Source of the DNA: Acidobacteriota bacterium | GTDB taxonomy: Bacteria; Acidobacteriota; Blastocatellia; HR10 | DNA length: 63,596 nt | NCBI GenBank assembly: GCA_030550025.1 | Contig: JAUQQC010000014.1 | Location: 1-63,596, forward strand | Direction of reading: 5' to 3' | Shown: positions 26,666-35,983 of the stretch, piece by piece | Layout of the letters: every line of letters starts with the position of its first letter | Position numbering within the stretch: the first letter of the stretch is position 1 | Program-made: the position numbers and the translations under genes | The notes under the pieces: model-generated | The model's database searches: none | Seen by the model: only the letters and a program-made list of their open reading frames with translations | Told to the model about the DNA's origin: nothing

Positions 26666-28867
26666 ATGAGGCGTGCTCAATGGGTGCTCTGGACGCTCCT
26701 CGGGCTTCTCCTGCTTCCGCTTGGTGGCGACGGCGCGCCCTCGCAAAGTGCGAGACGGAGCATCTCGGCGCTCATCTCTCGGGATGACTTCGGCATCCCT
26801 CACGTCTTCGCTCCGGACTTGGAGACGGCGGCCTACGCCGTCGGCTATGCGCAGGCGGAAGATCGACTCGAAGAGCTGCTCAAGAACTATCGCCGGGCGA
26901 CGGGGACAATGGCCGAAGCCTTCGGCCCTGAATTCTTCCGCCACGATTACGAGCAGCGCCTTTGGCGACACGCTGAAGTGAGCCGCGCGAACTACCACCG
27001 CCTCAGTCCGAAGATGCGGGCCGTGATCGAAGCCTTCGTCGAAGGCGTGAAGGCGTACATGAGCGAGCATCCGGAGAAAGTCCCCGCCTGGGCACCGGAG
27101 ATCCAGCCTTGGCACGTCCTCGCCTTAGGACGCTTCATCCTCTTCGGATGGCCTGTCGGCGAGGCCCTGGCCGACTTGCGTCGCGTTGGGATCACGCCCG
27201 ATGCCCCATCTGGGCTCCCTGCTGAACTGCGAGATTTATGGGGGAAGTCGTCGAGCAGTTTCGAGCTCGCGGATCGCGGCTCGAACGCGATGCTCATCGC
27301 GCCATGGCGCACGGCGATGCGCGCCCCTATCGCCATCATTGATCCGCACCTCAGTTGGTATGGGGAATTCCGCTTCTACCAACTCCGCATGTACGCGGGC
27401 GAGCTGGCCGTCGCGGGCGTCGCCATCCTCGGTACCCCCCTTCCGGCGCTCGGGCACAGCGCCCACTGCTCTATCGCCATGACGACGGGGGGACCAGATA
27501 CAGCCGATGTGTATGAAGAGGAGGTCGATCCGGAGAATCCGCGTCGCTATCGCTACGAAGGGGAGTGGCGTCCGATGCGCGTGCGCACTGAGAAGATCGG
27601 CCTCCGGAGGGGCGATCGCGTGGAGTGGGTGACCGTCGAGATCGAAGAGACGCATCACGGACCGATCGTCGCCCGACGCGGTCGTAAAGCCTACGCGGTG
27701 GCGCTCCCCTATGCCGAAGAGGTGGAGCTGATGGAACAGATTTACGAGATGCTGACGGCGCGCGACATCGAGGAGATGAAGCGCGCCCTAGCACGCCTCC
27801 AACTCATGGCGCAGAACGTCCTGATCGGTTGCACCTCCGGCGATATCTACTACGTGCGCATCGGGCGCGTGCCGATCCGACCTGAGGGCGTGGATCCGAG
27901 TCGTCCCATTCCCGGACATACGGCGGCCACCGAATGGCGCGGAATTCATCCCTTATCCGATCTCGTGCAGGTGCTCAATCCCCCTTCGGGCTACATGCAT
28001 AATTGCAACGTGACGCCCTTCGCCATGATGCGGGACAGCCCACTTGTGCCGGAGCGTTACATCTCGTACATCTACAACGCGAGTCGTACGGCACCGCGCC
28101 ATCAGCGCGGCGAGCGCGTGACGGAGCTGTTGGAGGCGGCGACCCGCGTCACCGAGGAGCAAGCCATCGCCCTCGCCTTTGATACGGGCGTTTGGCACGC
28201 CGACTTATGGCAAGCGCGCCTGAAAGAGGCATGGGAGCGAGCGCCCGCGTCAGCGAAACCGGTCGACGCGGCCGTCGTCTATGAGCTGATCCAACGCTGG
28301 AACCGGCGCAGCGATCCCGAGTCCGAAGGCGCACTCGCTTTCTACGCTTTCAAGAAAGGGCTTGGTCCAGCGCTCGCACCTCGCGTTGATCCTCCGCCGA
28401 CGGTGACCGATGCCGAACTTCTGGAGGCGCTCACTCGCGCGGCGACCTGGCTCACCACGACCTTCGGATCGCTTCGCGTCCCCTACGGGCGATATTTCCG
28501 CGTCGGGCGTGAAGGGGGAGCGCGAACCTGGCCCGTTGGCGGCGGCTCCCTCAATCGCGAGCCGAACAATGTGGGGATGGCCACGCCTCGAGCCATCACG
28601 TTCGCTCCCGTCGGCGACTTCATGCTCGGGCGCGCCGGACAATCGGCGACGCACATCGTCATCTTGACGAAACCACCTCGCTCGTACTCGGTCGTCCCTT
28701 TGGGGCATAGCGACGATCCGAAGAGTCCGCATTGGGATGATCAAGCGGAGAAACTCTTCAGTCGAGGGCGCGCCGCGCCGACGTATTTCCTTCACCGCGA
28801 TGAGTTGCGCAGGCACATCACGGTACAAAAGGTGGTGAGGCGAATGGTGCGTGCCGGAAGACCGTGA
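26666..28867 (+). CDS. Penicillin acylase-family Ntn hydrolase, secreted precursor
   Basis: A 733-residue precursor with a signal peptide (WVLWTLLGLLLLPLGG). It matches the penicillin amidase layout of a small alpha chain, a spacer and a large beta chain. The catalytic serine that becomes the beta-chain N-terminus is Ser206 in DRGSNAMLIAP, followed by DPHLSW. Later motifs HGPIVARRG and GGGSLNREPNN fit the beta chain. Family members cleave amide bonds of acylated amino compounds, including beta-lactam side chains and acyl-homoserine lactones, so quorum-signal breakdown is possible but not shown. It is coupled to ggt and followed 13 bp later by the AAA ATPase. Confidence 0.9.
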   Translation: MRRAQWVLWTLLGLLLLPLGGDGAPSQSARRSISALISRDDFGIPHVFAPDLETAAYAVGYAQAEDRLEELLKNYRRATGTMAEAFGPEFFRHDYEQRLWRHAEVSRANYHRLSPKMRAVIEAFVEGVKAYMSEHPEKVPAWAPEIQPWHVLALGRFILFGWPVGEALADLRRVGITPDAPSGLPAELRDLWGKSSSSFELADRGSNAMLIAPWRTAMRAPIAIIDPHLSWYGEFRFYQLRMYAGELAVAGVAILGTPLPALGHSAHCSIAMTTGGPDTADVYEEEVDPENPRRYRYEGEWRPMRVRTEKIGLRRGDRVEWVTVEIEETHHGPIVARRGRKAYAVALPYAEEVELMEQIYEMLTARDIEEMKRALARLQLMAQNVLIGCTSGDIYYVRIGRVPIRPEGVDPSRPIPGHTAATEWRGIHPLSDLVQVLNPPSGYMHNCNVTPFAMMRDSPLVPERYISYIYNASRTAPRHQRGERVTELLEAATRVTEEQAIALAFDTGVWHADLWQARLKEAWERAPASAKPVDAAVVYELIQRWNRRSDPESEGALAFYAFKKGLGPALAPRVDPPPTVTDAELLEALTRAATWLTTTFGSLRVPYGRYFRVGREGGARTWPVGGGSLNREPNNVGMATPRAITFAPVGDFMLGRAGQSATHIVILTKPPRSYSVVPLGHSDDPKSPHWDDQAEKLFSRGRAAPTYFLHRDELRRHITVQKVVRRMVRAGRP

Positions 28868-28880
28868 GGAGGCGAAGAGG

Positions 28881-30164
28881 ATGCAGGAGCACCAGGCGCA
28901 GAAGCCTCTCGAGGCAATCCCCCCGCCCCCGCAGACGCTCGAGGAGACGGGGCTCGATCCCGACCTGCTCGTTCAGCTCATCGTGAAGACGCTTCACTCC
29001 GCAGGCGAGGCGACGGGATCGGAGATCGCCGGGGACCTTCGACTCCCCTACTTCGTGCTCGATCCGCTCTTCCAATTCCTCCGCGCGGAGAAGCTGATCG
29101 AGGTGCGCGGGGTGGAAGGTATCGAGAAGGGCGCCTATCGGTATGCGCTGACGAGCCTGGGACGCGAGCGCGCGCGCGAATTCCTCGACGTGAGCTTTTA
29201 CGTCGGGCCGGCTCCCGTCCCCCTGGCGCAGTACGCGGAGCGGGTGCGTCGCCAATCGGTCTATGACGTCCGCGTGGATCGCGAGACGCTGCGGGCTGTT
29301 CTCTCCGAAATCGTCGTGAGCGACGAAGTCATCGAGCAACTCGGCCCGGCCATCAATTCCGGCCATTCGATCTTCCTCTATGGCCCCTCGGGTAATGGAA
29401 AGACGCTCATCGCCGAAGCCATCGGAGCGGCGATCGCCACCAAGGGAGAGATCTTCATCCCGCACGCCATCGAGGTGAGCCATCAGATCATCAGGGTCTT
29501 CAATCCCGTGGATCACACTCCCGTCGCGGATCCCCCGGGCGCGTCGCATGATCGCCGATGGGTTCGCTGCCGCCGCCCCACGGTCTTCGTCGGAGGCGAG
29601 CTGACGCTGGAGATGCTTGATCTGCGCTTGAACCCCATCTCGAAATACTACGAGGCGCCGCCACAGGTGAAGGCCAACGGCGGCGTCTTCATCCTCGACG
29701 ATCTCGGCCGCCAGCTGGTGCGCCCGCGCGATCTTCTGAATCGGTGGATTGTGCCTCTGGAAAAGCGGGTGGACTATTTCACGCTCCACACGGGAGAGAA
29801 ATTCCCGCTTCCCTTCGATACGCTCGTCATCTTCGCGACGAACATCGAGCCTCGGGAGTTGGTGGACGATGCCTTCTTCCGCCGCATCCGATTCAAGATT
29901 CGCGTGGCGAATCCCACGCGCCCGATGTACGAGGAGATCTTCCGCCGCTATTGCGAGCGAAGAGGGCTCGCCTACGATCCCGCTGTCGTCGAGTTCCTCT
30001 ACCACGAGGTCTACGAGAGATACGGAATTGAGCCGCGCGGGTGTCATCCTCGCGATCTCATCGAGCACATCGTCGGTCGTGCGAAGTTTACCGAGAGCCC
30101 CGCCGTGCTCTCTGAAGAAGCGATCGCTCGCGCCTGCCGCAGCTACTTCATCCTCGAACCGTGA
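28881..30164 (+). CDS. AAA-family ATPase with N-terminal winged-helix-like region
   Basis: A 427-residue protein. Residues about 30-100 look like a winged helix (GSEIAGDLRLPYFVLDPLFQ with LIEVRG). The ATPase core has Walker A in LYGPSGNGKTLIAE, Walker B in GVFILDDLGRQ, sensor-1-like VIFATNIEPRELVDD and an arginine-finger candidate in AFFRRIRFKI. The C-terminal part is the helical lid. Similar proteins in Acidobacteriota and Cyanobacteria are annotated only as ATPases. The function is unknown, possibly a remodeller or regulator. GAGGAGG before the ATG at 28881 decides the start. It overlaps no neighbour and is the last gene of the ggt transcript. Confidence 0.82.
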   Translation: MQEHQAQKPLEAIPPPPQTLEETGLDPDLLVQLIVKTLHSAGEATGSEIAGDLRLPYFVLDPLFQFLRAEKLIEVRGVEGIEKGAYRYALTSLGRERAREFLDVSFYVGPAPVPLAQYAERVRRQSVYDVRVDRETLRAVLSEIVVSDEVIEQLGPAINSGHSIFLYGPSGNGKTLIAEAIGAAIATKGEIFIPHAIEVSHQIIRVFNPVDHTPVADPPGASHDRRWVRCRRPTVFVGGELTLEMLDLRLNPISKYYEAPPQVKANGGVFILDDLGRQLVRPRDLLNRWIVPLEKRVDYFTLHTGEKFPLPFDTLVIFATNIEPRELVDDAFFRRIRFKIRVANPTRPMYEEIFRRYCERRGLAYDPAVVEFLYHEVYERYGIEPRGCHPRDLIEHIVGRAKFTESPAVLSEEAIARACRSYFILEP

Positions 30165-30208
30165 TGGCCCGCGCGGGTGAGGGAGCGACTTTCGCGCCAG
30201 GGTGACGG

Positions 30209-30227
30209 CGCCTCCCCTTCGGAGGCG
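30209..30227. terminator. Small stem-loop between AAA ATPase and aconitase-like gene
   Basis: CGCCTCC at 30209-30215 pairs with GGAGGCG at 30221-30227 with a five-base loop. No T-run follows. It may be a weak terminator or part of the following promoter region. Confidence 0.3.
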
Positions 30228-30233
30228 GTTCCA

Positions 30234-30242
30234 TGCTATGAT
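30234..30242 (+). promoter_or_regulatory. Extended -10 promoter for the aconitase-like gene
   Basis: TGC followed by TATGAT (30237-30242), identical to the extended -10 of the amidohydrolase promoter at 10130-10138. No good -35 is seen. Transcription would start near 30249, about 29 bases before the ATG. Confidence 0.45.
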
Positions 30243-30277
30243 GAAAGGCCGAAGATGCTGGCGAGGAGCGAACGTCC

Positions 30278-32293
30278 ATGATTCGTCGCCTTCTCGATCG
30301 CCCGATCTCTCGGCGTCCGGCAACCGTGCGCTTCACGGGAAGGATCCTTTTCCTCACCGAAGATCCGGATCTCATCCGCCGACAATTGGCCGGGGAGGAC
30401 CTCGCGTGGACGCCGGAGATAAAGCTGCGAGATGACATCTCGACAGACGAGATCACGCCCGCCCACGTGTGCTTCTATTTCGACGAAACGCTCGGGGAAT
30501 TCCCCTACATCGGCCTGAAGGCCGGCGATCACTTCCCGATCGGCCGGGGCGACGTCAAACGCGGGGGGTTCGTCGCCTCGGTCTCAGGCAAACGGCGAGG
30601 CAAGGGAAGCAGTCGCGAACAAGCGCCGTTCGCGGAACTCTCGGCGGGCATCCGCGTCGTGATCGCGGAGAACATCGAACGCATCTACAAGCAAAATTGT
30701 CAAAATCTGGGCCTGCTGACGACGACGAATTTCGACCTCATCGAGAAGATTCGACGCGGGGAGGAGATCCCGCTCTCCGCCTTCACCGAGGGCGAGGACG
30801 AAATCACGCGGCAGATCGTGGAGTTCGGCGGCTTGTTTCCCTTCAACGTCGCCCGCCTTCAGGGCCAAGTCGTTATCCCTCCGATCACGACGGAGCCGCG
30901 CCCGATGACGCTCGCGGAGAAGATCCTGGCACGCCACATGGTCCTCGACCTACCGCGCGATCGCGTGGGCGTGCCGGCCGTGCGTCCGGGCGACGCCGGA
31001 TTCGTCCGCGCTGATCTGCGCTTCAGCCACGAGTACGTGACCCCGATGGCCGCCATCTTCTTCGAGCGTTACGTCGGCGAGGAGGAACGCGTCGCCGATC
31101 CGGATTCGATCCTCTTTTTCCGCGATCACCTGACGTTTCTGGACGAAGTCATGCCGCCGGAGCGACGCGCCATGGGGCTTTTGGACCTGGCCCTGCAGCT
31201 CAAGCTCAAGCAAGAGGAGTTCGCCCGCAAGCAAGGGATTCGCTATCACGGCGAGCTGAACGATCGGAAAGGATCGGAGGGGATCTGCCATAGCCTCGTC
31301 CTCGAGCGCTACGCGCTGCCGGGACAAGTTATCGTCGGCTCGGATTCACACACCCCGCATTCGGGAGCGATCGGCGCGCTCGCCTTTGGCGTGGGCACGA
31401 CCGATCTCTTCAACTCCTGGATCACGCGCGATGTGCGCGTGCGCGTGCCCGAATCGGTCAAGATCCTCATTCGAGGGCGCATGCCGGAGAACGTCACGGC
31501 GAAAGACCTCGTCCTAGCGATCCTTCGCCTCGACTACGTCAAGAGCGGCCGAGCGATTGGCAAGGTGATCGAGTATGACGGCGAGGCCGTCCGCGCGCTC
31601 GACATAGACGAGCGAGCCACGTTAACGAATATGGCGGCCGAGATCGGCGGCTTCACGGGGATCGTCGCCCCGGATGAGAAGACGGTGGATTTCCTGGTCG
31701 AACGACGTGGCCTGCCGCGCGCGGACGTGGAGCGAATGATCGAAGGCTTGCAGAGTGATCCGGACGCCGAGTACGCCCACGTCATCGAGTTGGACGCTTC
31801 GATGATTCGACCGATTGTCGCGCTGCCCGGCGATCCCGGCAACGGCATCGAGATCGCCGCCCTCGACCGCGAAGTGAAGATTCAGATCGCCTACGGGGGC
31901 TCCTGCACGGCGGGGAAGAAGACCGACATGGACATGTACGCGCGCGTGCTCGCTGAAGCTCTCGCCGATGGGCGACGCGTGCATCCTGACGTGCGCTTCT
32001 ACATTCAATTTGGTTCACAAGACGTTCGGCAATACTGCGCGGAACGAGGATATCTGGAGCTGTTTCGACGGGCCGGCGCGATCGTGATCGAGCCCAGTTG
32101 CGGGGCGTGCATCAACGCCGGTCCGGGAGCGACGACAAGCCGCGAGCAAGTGGCCATCAGCGCGCAGAACCGGAACTTCCCCGGTCGCAGCGGCCCCGGG
32201 CAGCTCTACCTCGCCAGCCCTCTCACGGTCGCCGCCTCGGCCATCGAGGGAAAGATCGTCGAATACCGTCCGCGTCGCCACTCGCCCCTATGA
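30278..32293 (+). CDS. Aconitase/isopropylmalate isomerase-family enzyme with the swivel domain first
   Basis: A 671-residue iron-sulfur hydro-lyase. Residues about 40-210 are the small swivel (LeuD-like) domain, with KLRDDISTDEITPAH and GKGSSREQAPFAE. Residues 240-671 are the large (LeuC-like) domain with SDSHTPHSGAIGALAFGVGT, the cluster ligands in GGSCTAGKK and EPSCGACINAGPG, and SAQNRNFPGRSG. The order is the reverse of aconitase A and resembles the core of AcnB, but the AcnB HEAT-like N-terminal domain is absent. The substrate could be citrate, isopropylmalate, homocitrate or methylcitrate. GAGGAG precedes the ATG by ten bases. Acetyl-CoA synthetase follows with its own promoter. Confidence 0.88.
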   Translation: MIRRLLDRPISRRPATVRFTGRILFLTEDPDLIRRQLAGEDLAWTPEIKLRDDISTDEITPAHVCFYFDETLGEFPYIGLKAGDHFPIGRGDVKRGGFVASVSGKRRGKGSSREQAPFAELSAGIRVVIAENIERIYKQNCQNLGLLTTTNFDLIEKIRRGEEIPLSAFTEGEDEITRQIVEFGGLFPFNVARLQGQVVIPPITTEPRPMTLAEKILARHMVLDLPRDRVGVPAVRPGDAGFVRADLRFSHEYVTPMAAIFFERYVGEEERVADPDSILFFRDHLTFLDEVMPPERRAMGLLDLALQLKLKQEEFARKQGIRYHGELNDRKGSEGICHSLVLERYALPGQVIVGSDSHTPHSGAIGALAFGVGTTDLFNSWITRDVRVRVPESVKILIRGRMPENVTAKDLVLAILRLDYVKSGRAIGKVIEYDGEAVRALDIDERATLTNMAAEIGGFTGIVAPDEKTVDFLVERRGLPRADVERMIEGLQSDPDAEYAHVIELDASMIRPIVALPGDPGNGIEIAALDREVKIQIAYGGSCTAGKKTDMDMYARVLAEALADGRRVHPDVRFYIQFGSQDVRQYCAERGYLELFRRAGAIVIEPSCGACINAGPGATTSREQVAISAQNRNFPGRSGPGQLYLASPLTVAASAIEGKIVEYRPRRHSPL

Positions 32294-32342
32294 TCCCGAC
32301 CGGAGGCTTCTTGTGACGCTACGCGTTCTCCGAAAAGCCGAG

Positions 32343-32371
32343 TTGACTTTGGCTCACCGAATAGGCACAAT
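32343..32371 (+). promoter_or_regulatory. Promoter for acetyl-CoA synthetase
   Basis: TTGACT (32343-32348), a 17-base spacer and CACAAT (32366-32371). Transcription would start near 32379, about 64 bases before the ATG at 32443. Confidence 0.55.
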
Positions 32372-32442
32372 TTAGCCTCCAATGACAAGAGGGGCTTTCC
32401 GAAGAGAGCCTCTCGACCACCACGGCGAGGAGAGGCGCGATC

Positions 32443-34434
32443 ATGGATACGATGCGAACCGTGGATGCTCTGTTATCTCAAGGACGGGTCATTGAGCCTC
32501 CCGCCGCTTTTCGCGAACGGGCGTTGATTCGGGATGAACGCCTCTACGAGGAGGCGGCGCACGATCCCGAAGCCTTTTGGGGGCGCGTGGCTGAAGAATT
32601 CGTCCATTGGTTCCGCCCTTGGGAGCGCGTGCTTCAGGGGACGCCGCCGCAGCCAGGGACATCTCCGCCCTGGTTCCGATGGTTCGTCGGCGGTCGGCTC
32701 AACGTCTGCTATAACTGCGTGGATCGGCATGCGCAAACGTGGCGGCGCACGAAAGCGGCAATCATCTGGGAGGGGGAGCCGGGCGAGGAACGCGTGTTGA
32801 CCTACCAGGACTTGCATCGCGAAGTGCAGAAGTTCGCCAACGTCCTCAAAGCGCTCGGCGTGCGTCGCGGCGATCGCGTGACGATCTATCTGCCGATGAT
32901 CCCTGAGCTGCCCATCGCTATGCTCGCCTGCGCGCGCATCGGCGCGATTCACAGCGTCGTCTTCGGCGGCTTCTCGGCAGAGGCGTTGCGCGACCGGATC
33001 AATGATTCCGGCAGTCGCGTGCTCATCACGGCCGAAGGAGGGTGGCGGCGCGGTCAGATCGTTCCGCTCAAGCGAAACGCCGACGAAGCGCTCACCGAAT
33101 GCCCGAGTGTGGAGCACGTCGTCGTCGTACATCGCGGCGTCGTGGATGCGACGCACGTCCCCATGCAGGAGGGGCGCGACCACTGGTGGCATCGGTTGAT
33201 GGAACATGCACCGCAGCAGTGCCCATGCGAGGAGATGGACAGCGAAGACCCACTCTACATCCTCTACACGAGCGGGACGACGGGGAAGCCGAAAGGCCAG
33301 CTCCACGTCCAGGGGGGGTATCTCGTCAGCGTCGCCGCTACGCAGAAGTGGATCTTCGATCTGCGCGATGAAGACATCTATTGGTGCACGGCTGACATCG
33401 GGTGGGTGACGGGCCATAGCTACATCGTCTACGGTCCGCTCTGCAACGGAGCGACGACGGTCATGTACGAAGGCGCGCCGGATTATCCCGATCGGGATCG
33501 GTGGTGGGCGCTCATCGAAAAATACCGCATCAGTATCCTCTACACGGCGCCGACGGCCATCCGCTCGTTCATGAAATGGGGGGAGGAATATCCGCGACGG
33601 CACGACCTCTCGTCGCTGCGCCTGCTGGGGACAGTGGGGGAGCCGATCAATCCCGAAGCGTGGCTCTGGTATTGGGAACACATTGGCGGTCGGCGCTGTC
33701 CCGTCGTGGATACTTGGTGGCAGACGGAGACCGGATGTATTTTGATCTCGCCGCTTCCGGGAGTGACGCCGCTCAAGCCGGGATCGGCCACGCGGCCCCT
33801 GCCCGGCATCTTCGCCGATGTCGTAGATGAGGAGGGGCGATCTTGCCCGCCAGAGGTCCCGGGATATTTGGTTCTGACGCGCCCCTGGCCCGCGCTCTCG
33901 CGCACGATCTGGGGAGACCCGGAGCGCTACGTGCAGGTCTACTGGTCGCGTTTCCCCGGAGCTTACTTCACCGGAGATGCTGCCGTCAAAGACGAGGACG
34001 GATATTTCTGGCTGCTCGGCCGCGTGGATGACGTCATCAACGTGGCCGGACATCGGCTGAGCACCATGGAATTGGAGAGCGTGCTGGTCGAGCATCCGGC
34101 CGTCGCCGAAGCCGCCGTCATCGGGAGAACGGACGATGTCAAAGGTCAGGTTCCTGTCGCCTTCGTCACGATTCGTGAGGGCATCCCGACGACGGCCGAA
34201 CTCGGCGAGGAATTGAAGGGCTATGTCGTCACCCGCATCGGCGCGCTGGCGCGTCCGGCTGCTGTCTTCTTCACGGCCGAGCTGCCGAAGACGCGTTCGG
34301 GAAAGATCATGCGACGGCTCTTGCGAGACATCGCCGAGGGACGCGTCCTGGGCGATACGACGACGCTCGCCGATCCCACGGTCGTACAACGCTTGAAGGA
34401 GATGTACGAGGAGCGATACGGCGAAGGGAGTTAG
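32443..34434 (+). CDS. acs: Acetyl-CoA synthetase (acetate-CoA ligase, AMP-forming)
   Basis: A 663-residue enzyme that activates acetate to acetyl-CoA through acetyl-AMP. Visible motifs are the P-loop [21 protein letters not shown] with the Trp that limits the pocket to acetate-sized acids, the hinge/ATP region [31 protein letters not shown], and the C-terminal acylation-site segment [11 protein letters not shown], whose Lys is acetylated in homologues to switch the enzyme off. The length fits the family. GAGGAGAGG precedes the ATG. It probably feeds the acetyl-CoA pool used by the neighbouring central-metabolism genes. A stem-loop follows the stop codon. Confidence 0.94.
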   Translation: MDTMRTVDALLSQGRVIEPPAAFRERALIRDERLYEEAAHDPEAFWGRVAEEFVHWFRPWERVLQGTPPQPGTSPPWFRWFVGGRLNVCYNCVDRHAQTWRRTKAAIIWEGEPGEERVLTYQDLHREVQKFANVLKALGVRRGDRVTIYLPMIPELPIAMLACARIGAIHSVVFGGFSAEALRDRINDSGSRVLITAEGGWRRGQIVPLKRNADEALTECPSVEHVVVVHRGVVDATHVPMQEGRDHWWHRLMEHAPQQCPCEEMDSEDPLYILYTSGTTGKPKGQLHVQGGYLVSVAATQKWIFDLRDEDIYWCTADIGWVTGHSYIVYGPLCNGATTVMYEGAPDYPDRDRWWALIEKYRISILYTAPTAIRSFMKWGEEYPRRHDLSSLRLLGTVGEPINPEAWLWYWEHIGGRRCPVVDTWWQTETGCILISPLPGVTPLKPGSATRPLPGIFADVVDEEGRSCPPEVPGYLVLTRPWPALSRTIWGDPERYVQVYWSRFPGAYFTGDAAVKDEDGYFWLLGRVDDVINVAGHRLSTMELESVLVEHPAVAEAAVIGRTDDVKGQVPVAFVTIREGIPTTAELGEELKGYVVTRIGALARPAAVFFTAELPKTRSGKIMRRLLRDIAEGRVLGDTTTLADPTVVQRLKEMYEERYGEGS

Positions 34435-34453
34435 CCACCCCATGAGCCCGCCT

Positions 34454-34479
34454 GAGGGAGGTCTCTCGGGGCCTCCCTC
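34454..34479 (+). terminator. Stem-loop after acetyl-CoA synthetase
   Basis: GAGGGAGG (34454-34461) and CCTCCCTC (34472-34479) form a perfect 8-bp stem with a 10-base loop, 20 bases after the acs stop. There is no T-run, so it is a weak or factor-dependent terminator. Confidence 0.45.
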
Positions 34480-34513
34480 GATGTCTCCCACATCCATCCG
34501 AGCGCTCAACGAG

Positions 34514-34543
34514 TTGGTGAAAGCACAAGGTTTCGCGTACACT
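34514..34543 (+). promoter_or_regulatory. Promoter placing transcription start almost on the antiporter ATG
   Basis: TTGGTG (34514-34519), an 18-base spacer and TACACT (34538-34543). The usual start of transcription would be near 34550 and the antiporter ATG is at 34553, so the mRNA may have almost no leader. Confidence 0.4.
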
Positions 34544-34552
34544 TCTCCCCCT

Positions 34553-35899
34553 ATGAGGAGAACGTTCGCCATCCTCCTTCTTCTTTTACTCATCCCGCCG
34601 ATCTTCGGTCAGGAGGCTGCACCGAGCGCAGAGCATTCGCAAACGGTCGCGCGTGTGCTCCTCGCGTTGATCCTGATTCTACTGGGGGCGAAGCTCGGCG
34701 GCGAGATCTTCGAGCGCTTCCATCAACCGGCCGTGCTCGGGGAGCTGGTCGTGGGCATGCTCCTCGGGAATCTCTCGCTCCTTGGCTTCCACGGGCTCGA
34801 CTTCCTGAAGAACGAGGAGATCCTAGCGCTTCTTGCGGAATTGGGGGTGATCCTTTTGCTCTTTGAGGTCGGATTAGAATCCGACATCGCGGAGATGAAG
34901 GCCGTGGGGCTCTCGGCGTTTTCGGTGGCGGCGGCCGGGGTGATCGCGCCCTTTCTCCTCGGATGGGGCGTCTCGTCCTGGCTGTTGCCGAAAGCGCATC
35001 GGCTCGCGCACATTTATGTGGGCGCCGTGCTCTGCGCGACGAGCGTAGGGATCACGGCCCGCGTGCTTCGAGACCTGGGGAAGCTGGCGACGCCGGAAGC
35101 ACGTATCATCCTCGGTGCGGCTGTGATCGACGACGTCTTGGGCTTGCTCGTGCTCGCTACCGTGAGTGGGCTGATCCGCGCGGCCAATCGGGGGACGGCG
35201 ACGGTGCCCATCGAGAGCCTCGTGGGGATCATCGCCAAGTCCGGCGGATTCCTCTTCGGCGCGATCTGGATCGGCCAGCGCCTCTCTCCGAAGCTCTTCC
35301 ATCTGGCCTCGAAGCTTCGCGTGCACGGCATGCTGTTGGTGACGAGCCTCTCGTTTTGCTTCCTCATGGCGTACATCGCCCACGCCATCGGCCTGGCGAC
35401 GATCGTCGGGGCGTTCGCGGCCGGCCTATTACTCGATCAGGTGCATTATCGCGATTTCCTCGATCGGGGAGAGCACCGGTTGGAAGAGGCATTGCGCCCG
35501 CTCACGACGATCTTGGTCCCCGTCTTCTTCGTGTTGATGGGAATTCGCGTGGATCTCTCGAGCTTCGGACGGACGGATGTCCTTGGCTTCGCGGTGCTGG
35601 TGACGCTGGCGGCGATCCTCGGCAAGCAGATCTGCGGATTGGTCGTGTGGGAGCGCGGGGTGAATCGGATGGCCATCGGGCTCGGCATGATTCCCCGCGG
35701 CGAAGTCGGGCTGATCGTCGCCAGCATTGGCATGACGCTGACCGTGCGGGGTGAGCGGATCGTGACCCCGCCAATCTTCTCGGCCATCGTCATCATGGTG
35801 ATGGCGACGACGCTGTTGACGCCACCCCTGTTGAAGTGGGCGCTCACGCGCACAGCCGCCGTCGCGCGTGCCCCCTCAAAATCGGCTGCGAGAGGGTGA
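34553..35899 (+). CDS. Cation:proton antiporter, KefB/CPA2 type, with signal-like N-terminus
   Basis: A 448-residue membrane protein. A hydrophobic first segment (MRRTFAILLLLLLIPPIFGQ) reads like a cleavable signal peptide, followed by about 12 helices with the CPA2 hallmarks QPAVLGELVVGMLLG, LLFEVGLESDI, ATSVGITARVL, and GAAVIDDVLGLLVLA with the Asp pair expected to bind the ion, and MIPRGEVGLIVA near the end. It exchanges K+ or Na+ for H+. There is no C-terminal TrkA-N domain. A longer frame from 34442 would run through a stem-loop and a promoter, so the ATG at 34553 is chosen. It has no Shine-Dalgarno sequence. Confidence 0.88.
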   Translation: MRRTFAILLLLLLIPPIFGQEAAPSAEHSQTVARVLLALILILLGAKLGGEIFERFHQPAVLGELVVGMLLGNLSLLGFHGLDFLKNEEILALLAELGVILLLFEVGLESDIAEMKAVGLSAFSVAAAGVIAPFLLGWGVSSWLLPKAHRLAHIYVGAVLCATSVGITARVLRDLGKLATPEARIILGAAVIDDVLGLLVLATVSGLIRAANRGTATVPIESLVGIIAKSGGFLFGAIWIGQRLSPKLFHLASKLRVHGMLLVTSLSFCFLMAYIAHAIGLATIVGAFAAGLLLDQVHYRDFLDRGEHRLEEALRPLTTILVPVFFVLMGIRVDLSSFGRTDVLGFAVLVTLAAILGKQICGLVVWERGVNRMAIGLGMIPRGEVGLIVASIGMTLTVRGERIVTPPIFSAIVIMVMATTLLTPPLLKWALTRTAAVARAPSKSAARG

Positions 35900-35905
35900 G
35901 CGCGC

Positions 35906-35934
35906 TTGAAGGAGAGGGCTGCCCCTGCTAAAAT
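35906..35934 (+). promoter_or_regulatory. Promoter for the FmdB-like gene
   Basis: TTGAAG (35906-35911), a 17-base spacer and TAAAAT (35929-35934), preceded by TGC as an extended -10. Transcription would start near 35941. Confidence 0.6.
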
Positions 35935-35983
35935 CTTGGCTTGAGCGATTCCAGCGACACCCACTGGAGGAGGTGGAGCGAGG

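Noticed and set aside
28818-30323. A 501-codon minus-strand frame over the AAA ATPase gene
   Set aside because: Antisense shadow of a gene with clear Walker motifs on the plus strand.
32473-34593. A 706-codon open frame antisense to acetyl-CoA synthetase
   Set aside because: It is the frame opposite a well-supported gene in GC-rich DNA, its product is Arg/Pro/His-rich with no family resemblance, and there is no ribosome binding site.
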